Source: Peribacillus sp. ACCC06369 (GTDB taxonomy: Bacteria > Bacillota > Bacilli > Bacillales > DSM-1321). Taken from it: a stretch of 64,000 nt of DNA. The first letter of the stretch is position 1; each line of letters opens with the position of its first letter. Location of the stretch: contig NZ_JAUCEN010000002.1 of the NCBI RefSeq assembly GCF_030348945.1, positions 1,798,001 to 1,862,000 of the forward strand, in the 5' to 3' direction. Made by a program: the position numbers and the translations under genes. Of the stretch, positions 6,652-14,677 are shown in pieces. The notes beneath the pieces were generated by a model, which was given only the letters and a program-made list of their open reading frames with translations, ran no database searches and had not been told where the DNA came from.

Positions 6652-8010
6652 ATGCTTTCTAAACATGATTCTATTCAGCGAGATCAACTTGAAATGATTA
6701 CGTTAGATCAACTGGTGCCACTGAACCATTTGGTTCGTAAAATGGAGGCTGCCATTGACTTCACTTTCATTTATGACTTGGTGAAAGAGATGTATTCAGA
6801 GGTAGGACGCCCAAGTATTGATCCAGTTATTTTAGTTAAACTGACATTCATTCAATATACCTTCGGTATTCGTTCCATGCGTAAAACGATTGAAGAAGTT
6901 GAAACCAATATGGCTTACCGTTGGTTCTTAGGCTATGGTTTCCATGATAAAGTACCTCATTTCTCTACGTTCGGGAAAAATTATGAGCGACGCTTTAAAG
7001 ATACAGACCTGTTTGAACAGATTTTCTATCGCATTTTAATGACAGCTGCTAATAAAAAGTTAATAAGTGCTGAACACGTTTTCGTGGATTCCACACATGT
7101 GAAAGCCAGTGCGAATAAAAGGAAATTTGAAAAGAAAATCGTTCGTAAAGAAACACGAGCGTATCAAGGGCGTCTTCAAGAAGAAATCAATCAAGATCGT
7201 GAAAAACATGGAAAGAAGCCTTTTCCATCAGATAAATTTGATAAAGAAGAGACCAAAGAGATTAAAGAAAGTACAACGGATTCTGAGAGTGGCTACTATG
7301 TGAAAGATGAACGAACAAAACAGTTTGCCTATTCATTCCATGCGGCCGCAGACCGCAACGGTTTTGTATTGGGAACGATTGTAACACCTGGAAATATACA
7401 TGACAGTCAGATCTTAGAGCCACTAGTTGAACAAGTGATTGAGAAAGTTGGAAAACCGGAAGCCGTTGCCGCAGATGCAGCTTATAAAACACCAGCGATT
7501 ACAAGCTACCTATTTAACAAAGAAATCATACCGGCTTTACCTTATACACGTCCTCGCACCAAAGAAGGATTTTTCCGCAAACAGGACTATGTATACGATG
7601 AACATTTTGATTGTTACCTTTGTCCTTCGGGAGAGCTATTAAAGTACTCAACAACCAATAAAGAGGGCTATCGCGAGTATAAATCACCCAAACACACTTG
7701 TGCGACATGCTCATTTTTATCTCAGTGTACAGAAAGCAAAGACCATCAAAAAGTGGTGACACGGCATATTTGGCAAACACATGTGGAAGAAGCAGATCAT
7801 CTGCGTCATCATCAAGATGTAAAAACTATATATGCGAAACGTAAAGAAACGATTGAGCGTGTATTCGCAGATGCAAAAGAAAAGCATGGTATGCGTTGGA
7901 CAACTTTAAGGGGACTTAAAAAATTGTCGATGCAGGCGATGCTTACTTTCGCTGCCATTAATTTAAAGAAGATGGCCAATTGGACATGGCGAGGTCCAAA
8001 AATGGCCTAA
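6652..8010 (+). CDS. IS1182 family transposase
   Basis: The 452-aa protein starts at ATG 6652, six bases after GAGGTG. The N-terminal domain (VPLNHLVRKMEAAIDF, then GRPSIDPVILVKL) is typical of IS1182/IS4-like transposases. The acidic triad appears as FVDSTHVKASANK (first Asp), AVAADAAYKTP (second Asp) and ERVFADAKEKHGMRWTTLRG (Glu). A cysteine cluster (CYLCPSGE, then CATCSFLSQC) lies before the Glu. All motifs are intact and the length is normal, so the element may be active. Confidence 0.92.
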   Translation: MLSKHDSIQRDQLEMITLDQLVPLNHLVRKMEAAIDFTFIYDLVKEMYSEVGRPSIDPVILVKLTFIQYTFGIRSMRKTIEEVETNMAYRWFLGYGFHDKVPHFSTFGKNYERRFKDTDLFEQIFYRILMTAANKKLISAEHVFVDSTHVKASANKRKFEKKIVRKETRAYQGRLQEEINQDREKHGKKPFPSDKFDKEETKEIKESTTDSESGYYVKDERTKQFAYSFHAAADRNGFVLGTIVTPGNIHDSQILEPLVEQVIEKVGKPEAVAADAAYKTPAITSYLFNKEIIPALPYTRPRTKEGFFRKQDYVYDEHFDCYLCPSGELLKYSTTNKEGYREYKSPKHTCATCSFLSQCTESKDHQKVVTRHIWQTHVEEADHLRHHQDVKTIYAKRKETIERVFADAKEKHGMRWTTLRGLKKLSMQAMLTFAAINLKKMANWTWRGPKMA

Positions 8011-8075
8011 CATAGTGGGCTCGTAGAGCCCCAATCTCCTAACTTCAGGCAAAAATTCAAAGGGAATCTCAAAAA

Positions 8076-8109
8076 GGGGTTCGGAATTTTTTAATTCCGA
8101 ACCCCTTTT
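8076..8109 (+). terminator. Terminator within the IS right end
   Basis: GGGGTTCGGAATT pairs perfectly with AATTCCGAACCCC, and a short T run follows. Confidence 0.8.
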
Positions 8110-8123
8110 GTCTACAAACTGAA

Positions 8124-8153
8124 ATCCCTCTCCAAATGGAGAGGGATTTTTTT
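8124..8153 (+). terminator. Terminator at the right flank of the IS
   Basis: ATCCCTCTCC and GGAGAGGGAT form a 10-bp stem with loop AAAT and seven T residues. It begins at the IS boundary. Confidence 0.8.
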
Positions 8154-8492
8154 GTTATATCATACTTTTGTTGTATATCCTTATCGTTCTTGTAGTCCTA
8201 TAATCTCGTTTAATTGAGTATAAAGAAACCTATTTAGTAGGTAAGTATGGGAAAATCTCATATTTCCATCAGTTTAAGTTTTTTGCACCAAAACCACACA
8301 TTCTGCAATTAAATTTCGCTCTAATTTAATATAGATTATAAAATGAACGTTAATAGATGAATTTTTGTAAATAAATTATAAAATAATCATCAAACACTAC
8401 ATATATTATTAGAATTTTCAGTATACAATGAATGTTAAATAATGAGGAGGTCTATAAAATGAAAGCGAATACAAAAATTAAAATAGTTCTTT
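8154..8492. other. AT-rich intergenic stretch ending in a truncated gene start
   Basis: I see no gene here. Near the end, GAGGAGG at 8444 is followed by an ATG at 8460 that opens only 11 codons (MKANTKIKIVL). It looks like a gene start joined by deletion to the urocanase relic. Confidence 0.4.
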
Positions 8493-8724
8493 GATGAAGG
8501 CGTTACATGGGTATCAGTCCATCACGGCGGCGGAGTCGGATTGGGTTACTCTTTTTACATGCAGGAGTGGTTATTGTGGCAGACGGTACGAAAGAAGCAG
8601 AGTCACGCATTGAACCTTGTATTGACCACAGCTTCGTATGGGGTGTAGTGCGTCGCTGATGCCGAATATGAGCTGGAAAATTAAAACAACGTGTATAAGG
8701 AATTAACATTCCAATGCTTGATAC
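8493..8724 (+). pseudogene. hutU: Urocanate hydratase C-terminal relic
   Basis: The segment encodes pieces of the urocanase C-terminus in shifting frames: GVTWVSVHHGGGVGLGYS, then HAGVVIVADGTKEAESRIE, then GVVR, AEYELEN and GINIPMLD. These match the highly conserved end of HutU, which converts urocanate to imidazolonepropionate in histidine degradation. At least three frameshifts or stops are present and about 450 N-terminal residues are gone. The neighbouring YjiH-type transporter gene may be a survivor of the same hut cluster. Confidence 0.85.
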
Positions 8725-8828
8725 ATGAACTGATCAGGTATGATCGAAGAAACGGCAATCCACGGGGCTTTGCCCGTTTGAGCGCCAAGAATTTACCCAG
8801 CATGAATTATATAATAGGGGGAATAATT

Positions 8829-10166
8829 ATGGGATCACCATATGTGGCGACAAATACGAAACAAGAGAAGCCGCAAATTCAATCAACTACGAATATATTG
8901 AAGTTTATTATATATAGTTTAATAGGAAGTTTTATGTTTTTTATTCCTATTACCATAAATGATGTTTCAAGCATACCAATTGATCATATAGTAACATGGA
9001 TCAAAGTAACCTTGCCGTCAGCCGTTCCTGTTTATGCTCTAATTGTCATTCTATTAGGAGCTGTTTATCCATTCATTTCAAAAAGCTGGAGAAAAGATAA
9101 GGTATCAATAGTTTTTTCTTTCTTAAAAGTTATAGGCGCTGTTGTTGCGATCTTAATATATTTCAAGATTGGACCTGAATGGTTAATGGTCCCAAGTATG
9201 GGTCCTTTCCTTTTCGAAAAACTTGTCATACCTGTTGGACTTGTCGTTCCCTTTGGTGCTATATTTTTGGCGCTACTCATTGGATACGGGCTTCTCGAAT
9301 TTTTGGGTGTACTGATGCAGCCAATCATGAGGCCGATATTTAAAACGCCAGGGCGCTCAGCGGTTGATATGGTTGCTGATTTAGCTGGAAGCTACTCGAT
9401 TGGTATGCTTATTACGAATCGACTATATAAAGAAGGTAAATACACCCTTAAAGAAGCTGCTATTATTGCAACCGGTTTTTCAACCGTTTCAGCAACGTTC
9501 ATGATCGTTGTAGCAAAAACTCTTGGGCTTATGGACTTATGGTCCCTTTTCTTTTGGGTTTCTTTAGGGATAACGTATCTTGTCACTGCTATTACCGTAC
9601 GTATTTGGCCATTAAATAAAATGAGCGACGATTATTATTCGGATAATGCGGATCCAGAAGAAGTAATCAAAGAAGGACTTTTCCGAAATGCCTGGAACAG
9701 TGCGATGATAGGAGCAAACAATTCCGTAAGTCTTGGCAAGAATTTATGGGAAAACTTAAAGGACGGTTTTCTTATGACAATGAGCATTCTACCGTCCATT
9801 TTATCCGTTGGTCTCATCAGCCTTGTATTAGCGGAGTATACTCAGCTATTTAATTTACTTGCCTATCTTTTTTACCCATTTACCTGGGCATTACAAATAC
9901 CTGAACCATTTTTGGCTGCAAAAGCTTCAGCTATAGGAATTGCAGAAATGTTCCTGCCGGCGCTTCTTGTAGTTAAAGCACCCCTAGTAACTAAGTTCAT
10001 TATTGCCGTGGTATCTGTATCATCCATATTGTTCTTTTCAGCGACGATACCTTGTATCCTATCAACTGAAATCCCAATCAGCATTACGAAGTTGGTTGTA
10101 ATCTGGTTTGAACGGACGCTCATCACGCTAATTATTACTGCACCTATCGCAATATTGCTGCTTTAG
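8829..10166 (+). CDS. YjiH family membrane protein (nucleoside-recognition/Gate domains)
   Basis: I use ATG 8829, preceded by AGGGGGA; the frame from 8691 would start inside the hutU relic. The 445-aa protein has about ten hydrophobic segments. It carries Gate-domain features typical of YjiH, such as GRSAVDMVADLAGSYSIG, the phrase GFSTVSATFMIVVAKTLGL and a C-terminal AKASAIGIAEMFLPALLVV. YjiH proteins are presumed transporters of unknown substrate. The adjacent urocanase relic suggests a link to histidine or imidazole compounds here, as an inference. Confidence 0.85.
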   Translation: MGSPYVATNTKQEKPQIQSTTNILKFIIYSLIGSFMFFIPITINDVSSIPIDHIVTWIKVTLPSAVPVYALIVILLGAVYPFISKSWRKDKVSIVFSFLKVIGAVVAILIYFKIGPEWLMVPSMGPFLFEKLVIPVGLVVPFGAIFLALLIGYGLLEFLGVLMQPIMRPIFKTPGRSAVDMVADLAGSYSIGMLITNRLYKEGKYTLKEAAIIATGFSTVSATFMIVVAKTLGLMDLWSLFFWVSLGITYLVTAITVRIWPLNKMSDDYYSDNADPEEVIKEGLFRNAWNSAMIGANNSVSLGKNLWENLKDGFLMTMSILPSILSVGLISLVLAEYTQLFNLLAYLFYPFTWALQIPEPFLAAKASAIGIAEMFLPALLVVKAPLVTKFIIAVVSVSSILFFSATIPCILSTEIPISITKLVVIWFERTLITLIITAPIAILLL

Positions 10167-10264
10167 TAAAAATCAACGAATTAAATATATGGGAACTTAT
10201 TCGATCACAAGTCGAACATATGCAATTGTATTATAAGGTCGACCAGTAAAAGATAGTTTTTACT

Positions 10265-10342
10265 CGAAAGGGAAATCAACCTGTAGGATATACATGGCAT
10301 CACCACGAAAAAAACTGCTCATACTGGCGGAAAGTCAAATGA
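10265..10342 (+). pseudogene. Relic of a WHH-type HNH nuclease toxin domain
   Basis: One frame reads KGNQPVGYTWHHHE and the next, after a deletion, TAHTGGKSNE and a stop. The WHH core and the H-T-G-G end are hallmarks of the WHH branch of HNH/EndoVII nucleases, used as C-terminal toxins in Bacillus polymorphic toxins. Only about 25 codons remain and they are frameshifted. It supports the idea that this region once held a toxin-immunity locus. Confidence 0.5.
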
Positions 10343-10345
10343 ATG

Positions 10346-10372
10346 AAGCACGCTTAAAAAGTGTGCTTTATT
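10346..10372 (+). terminator. Terminator after the nuclease relic
   Basis: AAGCAC and GTGCTT arms surround an A-rich loop and are followed by TATTT. The hairpin overlaps the relic's downstream end. Confidence 0.55.
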
Positions 10373-10561
10373 TACTAATCACATACATGAAGAAACCATT
10401 TCGGATCAGTACTATTTTCGCGCATCTTTTAAATTTCTGATCTAGTATTAATTCTTCACCCATATACGTCACATAATAAAACTGGAATGGCTTTTTCAAA
10501 TATTCATGCATATGGAGAACGGGGAAACAAATTGAAAGGAGTTAGGAGAAAACGGCTAACT

Positions 10562-10591
10562 AAAAAACCCTCACAAAAACGGAATGTGAGG
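10562..10591 (-). terminator. Minus-strand terminator
   Basis: On the minus strand CCTCACA and TGTGAGG form a stem followed by a run of six T residues. It terminates the gene at 10705-11022. The stretch from 10373 to 10561 holds no gene that I can support. Confidence 0.75.
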
Positions 10592-10704
10592 ATTTAAAGG
10601 TTATCGAACTGTTAAAAAACATGAAACTAAAAGGAAAATCACCCTCACTTATAACTGAATTTTCTGATTTCTAACCCAGTAACAACAGAGACTACTAGTA
10701 ACTA

Positions 10705-11022
10705 TTAAAATAAATCAATAGAATATGCATCTATTTTTCTGGGGTCTTTTTCTTTTAATAATCTCATTTCCTCTGTTTTCATTCCAAGTTCTTTACATGC
10801 TCTAGGGACCAATTCAAGAATTTCATCATTGGCGATTTCATAATTATAGGTTGATTTTAATGAATGTCCTAGTTCTATAGTGCTGATTTTGTTGAATTTT
10901 TCACCAACTATAATCATATCGTATTTTTTGGTGATCTTTTTCCAAGATTCTTTTGAATCTATTGTTAAAGCAGATTCTCTTACCTCAATCAATACTTCGG
11001 TAATTTTTTTTAGTTTAACCAT
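10705..11022 (-). CDS. Hypothetical protein (105 aa)
   Basis: ATG at 11022 follows ATAGGAGGTG with ideal spacing, and a terminator lies downstream. The product is soluble and rich in Lys, Glu and Ile (MVKLKKITEVLIEVRESALT), with alternating strands and helices and no cysteine or membrane segment. I recognise no family. By size, context and composition it could be an immunity-type protein of the decayed toxin locus, but nothing in the sequence proves it. Confidence 0.65.
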   Translation of the reverse strand: MVKLKKITEVLIEVRESALTIDSKESWKKITKKYDMIIVGEKFNKISTIELGHSLKSTYNYEIANDEILELVPRACKELGMKTEEMRLLKEKDPRKIDAYSIDLF

Positions 11023-11105
11023 GTTTTAACACCTCCTATAAAATCTTATAGGTCTATTATACCGTAAATGTAGGTGAGAAAGTTGAAAAACACTTCTATT
11101 GTATG

Positions 11106-11276
11106 ATGGTAACTTATCGTGCGTACATAGGGGTCAAAGATATTCGAAGAGCGGTTGAAGGCAGGATAGTAAGCTTTGCGGATAAAAGTAAAAAGGATGC
11201 CATGAATTTGAAAAAGGATAATTACTGCGGTAGTTGTGGAAAGTCTCCCCTAATAGCCTTTCTCGTTGATTCGTGA
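11106..11276 (+). pseudogene. Open fragment with a CGSCG motif
   Basis: A 56-codon frame reads VTYRAYIGVKDIRRAVEGRI and continues with SFADKSKKDAMNLKKDNYCG SCGKS in two runs. There is no ribosome binding site. The composition looks coding and the end abrupt, so it may be a fragment of a larger secreted or phage-type protein. Confidence 0.25.
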
Positions 11277-11630
11277 ACAACATCAATTAGTAAAGTAAAC
11301 TTCTCATACCATCTTTGACGAAACAACCAATAAATCAGGCAAAGCGTTTTTATTTAACTCCTTGACTTCTTCTTGAAGTTCTACGTTAAGTGAAACTCGG
11401 TCGATTGCATTTGCAATGGTTGTATTAGTCCATGGAAAGCATTTCCACAGACAATAAAGGTTTTTTTGTAATCGGAAAAATTAACTATATCCCTTGTTTC
11501 GTAAGCTCTTCGGATTGGTGTGGAATAATCAGAGGAGTTGGATTGTATTACCCCATAATAGATTGGCAATAACAAAGTATATGACAACCTCTCTTTGTCA
11601 TACCATTTAGAAAAAGATAAGGGTGTGACA

Positions 11631-11861
11631 ATGCTGAGTAGGGAAAAAAACAATCAAATCGTTATTTATATAATAAAAGGCTCAACAATTAAAAAATTTT
11701 TAATCCTAGATCTAATTATTGGATCAGGAATTTTTTATGTAGTCAAATATATTTCTTCAAGCGTATTAATAGCGAGTGTGAGCAGTTTTATTGGAACAGA
11801 AGGAATTAAAAAGGCACCGAAAGTTCTAAAAAATGCAATTGAATTAATAACAATGGACTAG
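11631..11861 (+). CDS. Small membrane protein (76 aa)
   Basis: I use ATG 11631, seven bases after AAGGGTG, rather than the upstream frame start. The product has one or two hydrophobic segments (FLILDLIIGSGIFYVVKYI and SSVLIASVSSFIG) with lysines between and after them, giving a small inner-membrane protein. No family is recognised. Confidence 0.5.
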   Translation: MLSREKNNQIVIYIIKGSTIKKFLILDLIIGSGIFYVVKYISSSVLIASVSSFIGTEGIKKAPKVLKNAIELITMD

Positions 11862-11883
11862 ATGTTAGGAATAAATATAGACC

Positions 11884-12084
11884 TTGCCTGTTGCAAAGTC
11901 CAAAAAATTTCGAGTAGAAGGTGAGATAGGGGGATTTCCAAATTCGATAAAAAGCAGAAATAAGGAATCTGAATTCATGTTTGATTTAAAATTAAACAAA
12001 GAAACCTCAAAGAAAATTCAATTTAAGAAATTGCCAATCAACAACATGTATCAATTGGATCGGATGCACGATCAGCCAATCTGA
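11884..12084 (+). CDS. Doubtful ORF, possibly a gene fragment (66 aa)
   Basis: The frame begins with TTG at 11884 without a ribosome binding site and encodes a basic, protein-like sequence (VAKSKKFRVEGEIGGFPNSI). It may be the C-terminus of a lost gene. I cannot assign it. Confidence 0.25.
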   Translation: MPVAKSKKFRVEGEIGGFPNSIKSRNKESEFMFDLKLNKETSKKIQFKKLPINNMYQLDRMHDQPI

Positions 12085-12390
12085 ATTTATGTGAAATGTG
12101 GATATTGTACCGAATGATTCTGTAAAATAAACTGCTTCTCAAAAAAAAATTCCGACATCTCATGTATTGCCACATACACACAGCACATGTGGAGTAGCAG
12201 TATTCACTACTTGTAAGGAAAAATTAATGCGAAAGATGTATTTATGAAACAATAAAGTGGTAACTAGCTCAAAGCTTATATTTAATTACGTATGTGCCAA
12301 GTTTGAGTTATACTAGTAAAAAACATCCGTCTAGGATAGATGACAGTAAGCTTCTTGAGTGAAATACATAAAAAGGATTGGTGAATAAGA
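12085..12390. other. Intergenic region upstream of the thiamine-binding protein gene
   Basis: I looked for a TPP riboswitch (CTGAGA and ACCTGATCTGG words) and did not find one. GAGTTATACTAG near 12305 could supply a -10. Nothing else is evident. Confidence 0.3.
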
Positions 12391-12705
12391 ATGGCAGTAG
12401 TTGATGTAACGGTTATTCCAGTTGGTACACAAACTCCAAGTGTTAGCAGCTATGTGGCAGATATTCAAAGAGTATTAAAGGAATATGAAAAAAAGGGAGA
12501 AATTCGTTTTCAACTGACACCAATGAATACAATCATTGAAGGCGACCTGCCTAAATTGTTTGAAGTGATCCAAGCGATGCACGAAGTACCTTTTGAAAAA
12601 GGTCTTGCTAGAGTTTGTACGAATATCCGAATCGATGACCGTCGTGATAAAGAACGCAAGATGGAAGACAAAGTAAATCGAGTGAAGGGCATGCTTGAGG
12701 AATAA
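12391..12705 (+). CDS. MTH1187/YqgV family thiamine-binding protein
   Basis: The 104-aa product starts MAVVDVTVIPVGTQTPSVSS, which is the conserved opening of the DUF77/UPF0045 family, and keeps FQLTPMNTIIEGDLPKLF. Bacillus YqgV and related YkoF domains adopt a ferredoxin-like fold and bind thiamine or hydroxymethylpyrimidine. The length is normal. It is a cytosolic stand-alone gene here, with AAAGGATTGG upstream. The substrate is inferred from the family. Confidence 0.88.
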   Translation: MAVVDVTVIPVGTQTPSVSSYVADIQRVLKEYEKKGEIRFQLTPMNTIIEGDLPKLFEVIQAMHEVPFEKGLARVCTNIRIDDRRDKERKMEDKVNRVKGMLEE

Positions 12706-12894
12706 CAGCTTCTATAAGGGTCTCCAGTAAATGGTTAAAAAACAGGAGAACTGAGTATTAGATAGAATAATACTTCATAGGATAGTTAGTCCATTATGAG
12801 AGCTGATTTTTTGACTAGGGGGACTGTGGGAACCATGGGAATCCTTAAGAGACATGGAATTCGAGACTTGTGGACTTGACAGTCAATTGGGGGC

Positions 12895-12972
12895 TGATTA
12901 TGCTATGAAGTATGTTCCGGACACAGGTTACCCATGGTAACGCGAACAATAAATGTCCATGTATTAATAGCT
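12895..12972 (+). repeat. 79-bp structured repeat, copy 2
   Basis: This is the second copy of the element at 3089-3167. The central hairpin is perfect here: GTTACC, loop CAT, GGTAAC (12927-12941). The conserved words GAAGTATGTTCCG and ACGCGAACAATA flank it. A strong terminator starts five bases downstream. No protein reading frame is shared by the two copies. Confidence 0.6.
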
Positions 12973-12976
12973 TTAA

Positions 12977-13018
12977 AGCCTTGGTATTACTGAGTGTCTC
13001 AGTTACCAAGGCTTTTTA
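12977..13018 (+). terminator. Strong terminator after structured repeat copy 2
   Basis: AGCCTTGGTA and TACCAAGGCT extend through further pairs (CTGAG with CTCAG) and are followed by TTTTTATA. From 13019 to 13312 I see no gene. Confidence 0.8.
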
Positions 13019-13312
13019 TATAATGAAAGGGAACCAACAGGCTGCCCACATGCATGCTATTTCGTATTTTTATTGGCATAACCCATGTATTTTGAATATC
13101 CATCCTCATTTTTTCTTCGAGTTCCTTAGGCACCTGCTGTTGTTCGCATCCTGCCGTGCCCAAGCGTATATATTTCATGCTATGAGAATAGGTAGTGATA
13201 ATGACAAATGAGGCTCAAAAAAAGATGAAAAAGAACAGTAGTGTAGATAAGAATCTATAAAGGACAATTGTTTGAAAAGTGGTTCCAGTATTTATTCTAT
13301 ATTCACTGAAAA

Positions 13313-13777
13313 TTATAAACGTTCGCCATAAAGTTCTTTTTCTTCATTTGGATGAAAAAGAGTGAATCCTTTTGAGCAAATCACAAACCTTCTATCTATC
13401 TCGAATCCAGCCATATTCAAAATTTCAACTGTCCCATGTGAACCAGTTCCAGCATACCCGCAACTACAACCAGATAGGTGTAGCTCATTTCCTTTTTTGT
13501 CTATAAGGATGAGGTCGCTATCGACCAAAATATTGTCGTCATTAATTTCTTTAACAATTTTTGCAATTTTAAAACGGTCAAATTGGTCTTTAACTGCTTC
13601 GAATAACACAATACTTTTATTGGTAACACCACGGTCTTCACCGTAATCTTTTATGACCAATACTTCCCGCTCATATGATTTCTTATATAGATGGTACTTT
13701 TGGTAAGTGACGTCATTTATTTTACAAATAGTTGGAGTATTACTATTCAGATTTCTATTCGTAGATTTATTAAACAT
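13313..13777 (-). CDS. Hypothetical protein with a GCSCGYAGTG motif (154 aa)
   Basis: ATG at 13777 follows TTAGGAGGGG at good spacing. The N-terminus is polar. The middle alternates strands (YEREVLVIKDYGEDRG, then KIAKIVKEINDDNILVDSDL), and residues around 108 hold the conserved-looking HLSGCSCGYAGTGSHGTVEI. Two cysteines two residues apart and a Gly-rich loop suggest metal binding or a P-loop-like turn, but I recognise no family. Similar Cys-Gly loops occur in Bacillus orphan proteins near toxin loci. It is soluble and stands alone. Confidence 0.65.
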   Translation of the reverse strand: MFNKSTNRNLNSNTPTICKINDVTYQKYHLYKKSYEREVLVIKDYGEDRGVTNKSIVLFEAVKDQFDRFKIAKIVKEINDDNILVDSDLILIDKKGNELHLSGCSCGYAGTGSHGTVEILNMAGFEIDRRFVICSKGFTLFHPNEEKELYGERL

Positions 13778-13974
13778 TGGACCCCTCCTAAATAGTTTTT
13801 TTATTAAGTTTATTAGGAGAAAAAGAGATTAGTACAAAGAACCTGCTAAGGAGCAAAAATATTTTTTATTTCTGATTCTCGTTTAAATATTTGAAAAGAA
13901 TAATTAAAAGATAATGAAGAATTAATGGGATTGGATCTTGAGCTGTGAGGAGGATGTATGATTGAGTCAAAATT

Positions 13975-13997
13975 AAAAAGCACCAAAAAAGGTGCTT
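13975..13997 (-). terminator. Minus-strand terminator
   Basis: AAGCACC and GGTGCTT form a stem followed on the minus strand by TTTTAATTTT. It lies directly after the stop codon of the gene at 13999. Confidence 0.75.
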
Positions 13998-13998
13998 C

Positions 13999-14469
13999 CT
14001 AGTTATAAATCTTTTTAAAGTAATGAACAAACATTATGTTCATGACAATTTCGACTATCGCAAACATAATAATATCGATCAAATTAGTTTCATCCAGGGA
14101 ATGATAAGGTGCGAAAAGTTCAATATATGTATAACCTATGATAAATAAAGGTATTGACCATAAAATGCTCCTTAAAAATAGTGGAATCGTTAAGCTAAAA
14201 AGGGGTAAGAAAAAATCTAAATCTTTTCTACTTCTATTTTTATAAATAATGATTAACAGATAGAGTGCAATCACATTGATAATTGTAGTCAAAATAAGAT
14301 CAATAACATCATACGTATTCATAGATGAAGGATTATAAACTCCAGGCAGTGAAAACACTGTAAGAGCAACTAGTACCCAAAAAGTTATCCGGTACCTTTT
14401 CCTTTGTTGATCAGTTATTGTTCCTTCCTGTAAAGCCATGACGAGTTTATTAATATTCCAGATATACAT
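13999..14469 (-). CDS. Four-helix integral membrane protein, unknown family
   Basis: ATG at 14469 follows AAGGAGACAAC. The 156-aa product has about four membrane helices (residues about 30-45, 58-78, 88-112 and 128-150) separated by short charged loops such as YKNRSRKDLD. The N-terminus (MALQEGTITDQQRKRY) is cytosolic by the positive-inside rule. No transporter or enzyme motif is visible. Confidence 0.7.
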   Translation of the reverse strand: MYIWNINKLVMALQEGTITDQQRKRYRITFWVLVALTVFSLPGVYNPSSMNTYDVIDLILTTIINVIALYLLIIIYKNRSRKDLDFFLPLFSLTIPLFLRSILWSIPLFIIGYTYIELFAPYHSLDETNLIDIIMFAIVEIVMNIMFVHYFKKIYN

Positions 14470-14677
14470 TGTTGTCTCCTTATGTAGTAGATTATCAGAC
14501 TAATTATAGGTTAGGGTTCAATGAAAAGCCATCTTTATCAAGATAGTAGGAGAAGGTCTTCAGATAATCGAAGCTCCCAATAAATAATTACGAATAAAGG
14601 AATTTTAATCAATTAACCTAATTGGACTCTACTGAACGTATACATCTATTATGATTCAATCTAATTAGGAGGGAATT

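Larger units (their letters stand above)
6376..8123 (+). mobile_element. IS1182-family insertion sequence
   Basis: Inverted repeats TTCAGNNTGTAGACAAA lie at 6376-6392 and, in reverse, at 8107-8123, and they bound an intact DDE transposase. The left end folds into a long hairpin (TAGACAAACTCGAT with ATCGAGATTGTCTA). The right end carries a perfect 13-bp terminator stem. No target duplication is clear, and both flanks are terminator hairpins. The exact termini are uncertain by a few bases. Confidence 0.75.

Noticed and set aside
11381..11653. 90-aa minus-strand ORF upstream of the small membrane protein
   Set aside because: No ribosome binding site. A shifted frame (ANAIDRVSLNVELQEEVKEL) also looks coding, so it may be a relic, but I could not identify it.
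12085..12390. TPP riboswitch before the thiamine-binding protein gene
   Set aside because: The conserved thi-box words are absent.
1..13000. An intact prophage or ICE
   Set aside because: Only an integrase fragment and small unknown genes are present; no structural, replication or conjugation genes were found.
12912..13211. 99-aa plus-strand ORF across structured repeat copy 2
   Set aside because: It reads through a strong terminator, and the frame is not kept in copy 1.
13362..13646. 94-aa plus-strand ORF opposite the 13313-13777 gene
   Set aside because: No ribosome binding site; the minus-strand gene has a strong one and better composition.
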